Below, one piece after another: positions 59,522-64,000 of a stretch of 64,000 bases of DNA. The notes under the pieces were generated by a model. That model saw nothing but the letters and a program-made list of their open reading frames with translations. It was not told the origin of the DNA and made no database searches. The translations under genes and the position numbers were made by a program. The stretch spans positions 1-64,000 of the forward strand of contig CAZVUW010000001.1 of assembly GCA_964629825.1 (NCBI GenBank), given 5' to 3'. Positions within the stretch are counted from its first letter, which is position 1, and every line of letters begins with the position of its first letter. This stretch comes from CAZVUW01 sp964629825 (GTDB lineage Bacteria > Actinomycetota > Nitriliruptoria > Euzebyales > Egibacteraceae).

Positions 59522-60448
59522 CTAGGCCTCCGCGGCGAGGAGCGCCGCCCCGATCAGCCCGGCGTCATCGCCGAGGGTCGCGGGGACGATCGGCGGTGTG
59601 GGCCGGTGCTGGAGCCCGACGACGCGCTCCGCGGCGCTCCTGCGGGCGGGGCCGAGCAGCAGCTCGCCGGCCTGCATCGCACCACCGCCGACCACGACGA
59701 CCTCGGGATCGAGGGCGTTGATCAGGGACGCGATGCCGACCCCGAGCCAGCGGCCGGCCTCGGCGAGGATCTCCCGCGCCGCGGCGTCGCCGGCCTGCGC
59801 GGCCAGCGTCACCGCCTTGCCGTCGAGGTCCGGGACGTCGCGCAGGCTGGAGCCGTCCAGCCGCCCGGCGTCCAGGGCCGCGCGGGCGCTGCGGCCGATG
59901 GCGGTGCCGCTCGCGAGGGCCTCGAGGCAGCCGCGGTTGCCGCACGGGCACGGTGGGCCGCCTTCGCACACGACCATGTGCCCGAGCTCTGCGCCCAGGC
60001 CGCTGGCGCCGCGCACCAGGCGCCCGCCGATCACCAGCCCGCCGCCGACGCCCGTGCCGAGGGTCAGCATGACCATCGTGTCCCTGGCGTCGCGTCCAGC
60101 ACCGCGGCGGTACTCCCCCCAGGCGGCGGCGTTGGCGTCGTTGTCCACCGTCACCGGGACACCGAGGCGACCCTCGAGGATCGCCCGCAGCGGGTAGTCG
60201 GACAGGGCGAGGTTCGGGGCGTAGCGCACCACGCCGGTGGCGTCGATCAGCCCGGCGGCGCCGACGCCGACGCGCAACCCCTCCCCGCCGAGCTCGGCGA
60301 CGACCGCGGCGACCACGTCGACGATCGCCTGCGGGTCGTCCGCCGGGGTGGCGTGGCGGGTCCGCGCCAGGACCGCGCCGTCCGCCCCGACCCGCCCGGC
60401 CGCGAGCTTGGTTCCGCCGATGTCTACGCCGACCGCTTCCGCGTGCAT
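59522..60448 (-). CDS. ROK family glucokinase
   Basis: A sugar kinase that probably phosphorylates glucose with ATP. The protein has 308 residues. Motifs: VGVDIGGTKLAAGRVGADG, VTVDNDANAAAWGEYRRGAG, LGTGVGGGLVIGGRLVRG, ELGHMVVCEGGPPCPCGNRG with the Zn-binding CxCGxxGCxE, and VVVVGGGAMQAGELLLG. No DNA-binding domain, so not a ROK repressor. Followed 10 bases on (minus strand upstream) by the eRF1-like gene; both may be one transcript. Confidence 0.9.
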   Translation of the reverse strand: MHAEAVGVDIGGTKLAAGRVGADGAVLARTRHATPADDPQAIVDVVAAVVAELGGEGLRVGVGAAGLIDATGVVRYAPNLALSDYPLRAILEGRLGVPVTVDNDANAAAWGEYRRGAGRDARDTMVMLTLGTGVGGGLVIGGRLVRGASGLGAELGHMVVCEGGPPCPCGNRGCLEALASGTAIGRSARAALDAGRLDGSSLRDVPDLDGKAVTLAAQAGDAAAREILAEAGRWLGVGIASLINALDPEVVVVGGGAMQAGELLLGPARRSAAERVVGLQHRPTPPIVPATLGDDAGLIGAALLAAEA

Positions 60449-60457
60449 CGGCTCAGG

Positions 60458-61576
60458 CTAGAACCTGAGCAGCGCCGCGATGGGGTGGCCGTCGAGCCTG
60501 GTCTCATCGCGGAAGAACTCGATGTGCGCGCCGGAGCGCACCGCGGCGTCGATGCACTCGTCGATCAGGTCCTCGACCGGCTCGACCTCGCCGCCGTACG
60601 CCGCCGCGTCGGAGGCGTGCAGCGCCAGCGCACCCGTCGCGCTGCGGTATCCGGGTATGCCCGCTCCCTCCACGACGAACAGCACCTCGACGCGGTGGCT
60701 GTTGACCGCCTCGAGGACGTGACGGATGCCGCGCGCGGCCTTCTCGGCGACCCCGTGCGCCGCAGCGAGCCGCTGCAGCAGCTCGGCGCGGCGGCCGCTG
60801 ACGAGCTGCTGCTCGACGTCGGCGAAGGTCGCCTTGAGGATCTCCATGTTGAGCTCGGCCGGCATGCTGATCGGGTCACCGTGCAGGCGCTCCTTCAGAT
60901 ACGGGTGCAGCCGGCGGATGAACTCGACCGCCTCCTGGTGCGGCCCTGCGACGACCAGGCACTCGAAGGGCTCGTCCTCGTGGAGGTCGAGCAGCACCTC
61001 CCCGACGTCCTTCATGTGGTGCAGCAGCTCGTGCTCGATCGTGTTGGCGTAGCGCAGCTGCGACCAGCCGCCCTTCTGGTGCTGACCCCGCACGTCCGAG
61101 GAGATGGCGTAGGACTCCTCGATGCGCCCCAGCTGGTAGCGGAAGATCCGGGCCTTGTCGCGCTCGATGTGCACCAGCCCGATGCGGTGCAGTCGCCCGA
61201 GCAGCACCTCGAGCGGCACCACGTACGGGCGGTCATCAACGCGGGCGATGTTGCGGACGCCGAGTGCGACCTGCACGGTCTCGAAGATCCCGCCGCCGCT
61301 GGCGAACAGCCCGAGCCCGCGGACGTCGGAGCGGTCGAAGTCGCGGCGCACCCAGCGGCTGATCGCCTCGGTGTCCGCCTCCACAGACCGCTGACCGTCC
61401 TCCCCCAGCTTCTCGGCCGCCTTGCGGGCGGTCCGCAGCAGTCCGTCGAGCCGAGCCTCGTAGTCGACCGCCCGCGGATAGCGGGCGCCGTCGGTGTTGA
61501 GGTACACGCTGGTCACCGGTGCAGGGCCGACGGGCCGGTCCACGAGCTTACGGATCTCCGCTGCGGTGACGTCCAC
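60458..61576 (-). CDS. eRF1-like protein of the baeRF / Vms1-type release factor family
   Basis: A 372-residue soluble protein. It starts at GTG 61576 with an AGGAGG site. The N-terminal part has PAPVTSVYLNTDGARYPRAV. The middle has GLVHIERDKARIFRYQLGRI and the short loop HQKGGWSQLRYANTIEHELL (a GGWSQ motif), and the C-terminal part resembles the eRF1 domain 2/3 order. Similar bacterial proteins are called baeRF and are related to Vms1/ANKZF1, which release stalled peptides from peptidyl-tRNA. The bacterial role is poorly known. Assignment is by overall motif order. Confidence 0.7.
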   Translation of the reverse strand: MDVTAAEIRKLVDRPVGPAPVTSVYLNTDGARYPRAVDYEARLDGLLRTARKAAEKLGEDGQRSVEADTEAISRWVRRDFDRSDVRGLGLFASGGGIFETVQVALGVRNIARVDDRPYVVPLEVLLGRLHRIGLVHIERDKARIFRYQLGRIEESYAISSDVRGQHQKGGWSQLRYANTIEHELLHHMKDVGEVLLDLHEDEPFECLVVAGPHQEAVEFIRRLHPYLKERLHGDPISMPAELNMEILKATFADVEQQLVSGRRAELLQRLAAAHGVAEKAARGIRHVLEAVNSHRVEVLFVVEGAGIPGYRSATGALALHASDAAAYGGEVEPVEDLIDECIDAAVRSGAHIEFFRDETRLDGHPIAALLRF

Positions 61577-61738
61577 CCTTGCCTCCTGTTCCTCGACGAC
61601 TATGTCGACGCGGCCGGAGCGTGAGGACGGAGGGGCGGCAGCCGCAGGCGCTCGCCCTCCGCTCCGGTCACGCTATCGGATCGCATCGGTCTGCGTGACG
61701 TTCCCGACCCCGACCGGATCCAACCCGGGCAGGTCTCC

Positions 61739-61996
61739 TCAGGCGCCCTCGACGTCGATGCGCTGCACCTTCGGACTCGGCCGCTGCGCCTCCTCGGCGT
61801 CGGTGGTGGAGGCGTCCAGCAGCGCCTGGAGCGCCGCCGTGAGCTCGCGGCCCGCCGCCACCAGATGGCCGAGCACCTCGGGCCGCGCGCTCGACACGGC
61901 CTGGAGGAGGACGCAGATCGGGCACGCGCGGCACTCCTGCCCTCCGCCCAGGTGCGCCCAGCCGGCATGGTCTGATGCCTCGTGCCCGCCGTCCAT
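61739..61996 (-). CDS. Small Cys-containing protein of unknown function
   Basis: An 85-residue protein from ATG 61996. It contains GGGQECRACPICVLLQAVSS with three Cys (CxxCxxC), followed by a helix RPEVLGHLVAAGRELTAALQ. Similar small actinobacterial proteins have such a cysteine cluster, which may bind a metal or act in redox. It lies 19 bases after the tlpA-like gene stop on the same strand. The 162-base gap to the baeRF gene (61577-61738) contains only GC-rich inverted repeats (CGGAGGG with CCCTCCG). Confidence 0.6.
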   Translation of the reverse strand: MDGGHEASDHAGWAHLGGGQECRACPICVLLQAVSSARPEVLGHLVAAGRELTAALQALLDASTTDAEEAQRPSPKVQRIDVEGA

Positions 61997-62015
61997 CCAC
62001 CACCCCTCTGCTCGT

Positions 62016-62660
62016 CTAGCGCAGCAGCTCGCCGAACGCCTGCTCAAGCCGCTCGGCGCCCAGGTTGCCAGCCGCGCGCCCGACGACGTTGCCATCACCG
62101 TCGACGAACACGAAGAAGGGGAAGCTCGTGACGCCGAAGGCGTTCGCCGCGTCGTTGTTCGGGCTGTCGACCATGACCGCCCCGGGCCAGCCCTCGCGCT
62201 CGAACCACGCCGACGGCGGGTAGTTGGGCCGGCTCTCCTCGACGCTGGTGGTGATGGTCATGAAGTTGATCTCGCCGGCGCCGCCGTCGGCCAGCCAGGG
62301 CGCCAGATCCTTGACCTCCTCCTGGCAGAAGCTGCACCAGTGAGCCGCGAACAGGATCACCGACGGGTGCTCTCCCGGGTCGAAGGTCATCCCCGAGCCG
62401 TTGAAGTCGCTGCCCTCCAGGGCCGGTGCGGGCATCCCCACCGCGGGGTCGGCCGCCTGCCCCTCGTATGGCGGAAGCGGGTTCCCCTCGACGGCGACCG
62501 GTGCGGTCTCCTGGACGGCGTCGCTGTCCCCGTCACCGCCCGACAGGGCGAAGGCGATCACGGCCAGGACGGCGATGGCCACCAGCGCGAGGGGAACCAG
62601 GGGCAGGCTGCGCCTCCGCCCTGCCCCACCGCTGCCTGAACGTCGGTTGGGGGTGCTCAT
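62016..62660 (-). CDS. TlpA/ResA-like membrane-anchored thioredoxin
   Basis: A thiol-disulfide oxidoreductase of 214 residues. A basic N-terminus (RRSGSGGAGRRRSLP) and one membrane helix (about 20-42, LVPLALVAIAVLAVIAFAL) anchor it. The outer domain (about 80-214) has SVILFAAHWCSFCQEEVKDL with the active-site WCSFC, and the cis-Pro loop VTSFPFFVFVDGDGNVVG. It overlaps the dsbB-like gene as ATGA, so the two probably work together in disulfide formation in exported proteins. Confidence 0.88.
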   Translation of the reverse strand: MSTPNRRSGSGGAGRRRSLPLVPLALVAIAVLAVIAFALSGGDGDSDAVQETAPVAVEGNPLPPYEGQAADPAVGMPAPALEGSDFNGSGMTFDPGEHPSVILFAAHWCSFCQEEVKDLAPWLADGGAGEINFMTITTSVEESRPNYPPSAWFEREGWPGAVMVDSPNNDAANAFGVTSFPFFVFVDGDGNVVGRAAGNLGAERLEQAFGELLR

Positions 62661-63259
62661 GTGGTTGTCTCCACGTCTCGTCGCGTCGTCGGATCGGTGT
62701 CGGTGTCCGTGTCGGTGTCGGACGTCGGGCGGACGCTGAGCAGCAGCGCCGCCAGGGCGAAGGCCGCCAGGGCCATGACCGGGATCGTGATGAAGCCGAA
62801 GTGCTCGACCCAGCGCACCGAGCAGGGGTTGTCCACGGCGCAGAAGCCGCTGCTCTGCTCCAGGCTGGGGAAGCGCTCGACGATGATGTGCCAGGTCGAG
62901 ACCGCCCCGCCCGCCACGGCCCACCAGCGCGCGTAGCGCGCAACGCCCTTGCTGCCCCTCCAGGCGGCCACCCACAGCACCAGCGCCAACGGGTACATGA
63001 ACCCGCGCTGGACCCAGCACAGCGTGCAGGGCGGGAAGCCCGCCACCTCGGACAGGTACAGGCTGCCGAGCGTCGCGACCGTGGCCACGATCGCCGCCAG
63101 CACGAGGGTGCGCCCGCGCACCTCGTCGGCCAGGCGGCCACGCAGCTCGGCGGCGGCGGGGACGGCCCCGGACAGGGCGGTCAGCACCACGGCGACCAGC
63201 ACCGTCGCCATCGATGCCAGCGCCAGGAGCGCGAAGAACAGCGTCACGGTGCGGGTCAT
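62657..63259 (-). CDS. Disulfide bond formation protein DsbB-like (BdbC type)
   Basis: A quinone-linked membrane oxidase that re-oxidises a periplasmic-side thioredoxin. The ATG at 63259 (GAGG upstream) gives 200 residues and four to five helices. First Cys pair: GFPPCTLCWVQRGFMYPLAL (CTLC). Second pair: SSGFCAVDNPCSVRWVEHFG. The C-terminal tail is a TD-repeat (DTDTDTDTDP) of unclear role. The frame is open upstream to 63313, but the ATG here begins the first helix properly. Confidence 0.88.
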   Translation of the reverse strand: MTRTVTLFFALLALASMATVLVAVVLTALSGAVPAAAELRGRLADEVRGRTLVLAAIVATVATLGSLYLSEVAGFPPCTLCWVQRGFMYPLALVLWVAAWRGSKGVARYARWWAVAGGAVSTWHIIVERFPSLEQSSGFCAVDNPCSVRWVEHFGFITIPVMALAAFALAALLLSVRPTSDTDTDTDTDPTTRRDVETTT

Positions 63260-63392
63260 GAGTTGAGCCTCACCGCCCGGCAGGCCGGCTGCACAGGTCC
63301 TTGGTCCGGGCACGCTCGGGACCTATGGCCCTCGGTGCCATGCTGGGCGCCTCGGCCGGCGCGCAACGTCGGCGACTGAGGGTGAGGCCATG

Positions 63393-64000
63393 CTAGCCCT
63401 GCGCTGATGGGGGCTCCGAATCGAAGCGGACCTCCAGCGCGCCCTCGACCAGCCGCGCGCCCGCGACCTGCCCGCGGCTCAGCACCGCCGGCAGGGACAG
63501 CAGGCGCTGGTGGGAGCCGACCCTGACGAGGAGGTCGTCGCCCTTGCGCAGGACGTCGACCTCGCCGGGCTCGACCAGCGGCAGGGGCACGTGCAGGACG
63601 TGGCCGCGACCTCTGCGCTCGACCATGAGCGCGGGGGCGTCGTGCAGCACCGCGGCCTCGGCGCGGTCCCCGTAGACGGCGTCGGCGAGCCGCAGCAGGG
63701 CCGGCGCCCCGACCGGCTCGTCGTCGAAGAGCGGCGCGGTCAGCAGCGGCGTGTCGCCGAAGCTGGCGCGGACGGTCGCGAGGTGATCGGCCTGGCGCTG
63801 CTTCCAGCGGTCGAACCAGGGATCGGACACGGCGTCCGGCAGCAGCCGGTTGACGATCACTGCGTCCACGCCGTAGCCGAACAGGTTGAGGTAGGTGAAG
63901 GTGCGCCGCGCCTCGGCGATGACCAGGCGCTCGGGGTTGACGACCAGGCGGACGCTGGTCGTCGCCCGGTCGGTCAGGAGTGCCCGCACGCGCGCGAGGT
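63393..64000 (-). CDS. ArsA-type anion-transporting ATPase, C-terminal part (cut by window edge)
   Basis: The C-terminal roughly 200 residues of a P-loop ATPase of the ArsA/GET3 family. The visible part has TSVRLVVNPERLVIAEARRT and FTYLNLFGYGVDAVIVNRLL, followed by PLFDDEPVGAPALLRLADAV, the order seen in actinobacterial ArsA homologues. The P-loop lies beyond base 64000, so the enzyme cannot be fully judged. Most actinobacterial members are not linked to arsenic. Confidence 0.83.
   Translation of the reverse strand, partial: LARVRALLTDRATTSVRLVVNPERLVIAEARRTFTYLNLFGYGVDAVIVNRLLPDAVSDPWFDRWKQRQADHLATVRASFGDTPLLTAPLFDDEPVGAPALLRLADAVYGDRAEAAVLHDAPALMVERRGRGHVLHVPLPLVEPGEVDVLRKGDDLLVRVGSHQRLLSLPAVLSRGQVAGARLVEGALEVRFDSEPPSAQG

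Noticed and set aside
62426..63379. 317-codon plus-strand frame over dsbB and tlpA
   Set aside because: Antisense shadow; the minus-strand genes have clear motifs.

Overview
The window is about 64 kb of very GC-rich DNA with tightly packed genes, many GTG or TTG starts, and stop/start overlaps of the ATGA or TGATG type. High GC, a TCGAAC-N4-GTTCGA LexA box, a homodimeric AceE, cell-wall-binding repeat 2 proteins, a PASTA kinase and flagella together suggest a motile actinobacterium. The deep-branching Nitriliruptoria (Euzebya, Egibacter, Nitriliruptor relatives) would fit, but that placement is inference and no rRNA gene is present to test it. A run of ten N inside aceE shows this is a scaffolded draft assembly.

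Bases 1-31546 form one flagellar and chemotaxis island. Reading leftward on the minus strand, a structural operon runs flgB-flgC-fliE-fliF-fliG-fliH-fliI-fliJ-transglycosylase-fliK-flgD-flgE, followed by flbD-motA-motB-fliL-fliM-fliN-fliO-fliP, which leaves the window at base 1. Next comes the filament set (fliC, fliD, a FliT-like ORF, fliS, a NlpC/P60 hydrolase) on the minus strand and flgN-flgK-flgL-fliW-csrA-fliA plus an HD-GYP protein on the plus strand. A chemotaxis operon follows on the minus strand: cheA-cheW-mcp-cheB-cheR-cheY-cheX-like. Five sites of the form TTWA or TTCA, 15-16 nt, GCCGA or a close variant resemble promoters for the FliA-type sigma factor encoded here. They precede flbD-mot, fliC, the NlpC/P60 gene, flgN and cheA. 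The fliC leader can fold into two hairpins that each expose GGA, one of them holding the Shine-Dalgarno sequence, which fits control by the neighbouring csrA-fliW pair.

Bases 31662-38932 hold metabolic and stress genes: pyruvate dehydrogenase E1 (aceE), a GlcD-type FAD oxidase, a thioesterase-like protein, a small gene behind a perfect LexA box, an orphan glycine-betaine-type binding lipoprotein and a Tat-exported thioredoxin-fold lipoprotein. Bases 38951-44820 are a complete seven-gene Mrp cation/proton antiporter operon (mrpA to mrpG on the minus strand). Bases 44951-47918 are thiamine genes: thiE divergent from a TPP riboswitch and thiO-thiS-thiG.

Bases 47931-64000 are mixed: a PASTA Ser/Thr kinase facing a zinc-ribbon membrane protein, a quinone-oxidoreductase-like enzyme, a secreted PQQ-type sugar dehydrogenase, a cell-wall-binding L,D-transpeptidase, threonine aldolase, PlsC, a TIGR00300/LOR-SDH family protein, ROK glucokinase, an eRF1-like (baeRF) protein, a thiol-redox pair (DsbB and TlpA-like) and the end of an ArsA-type ATPase. 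No tRNA, rRNA, insertion sequence, prophage, CRISPR array or origin was seen. No non-coding stretch exceeds 200 bases.

The most unusual protein feature is a tandem motif resembling the MshEN c-di-GMP-binding module inside CheA, where the P2 domain would normally lie. Together with the HD-GYP protein next to fliA it suggests a c-di-GMP link to chemotaxis in this organism.
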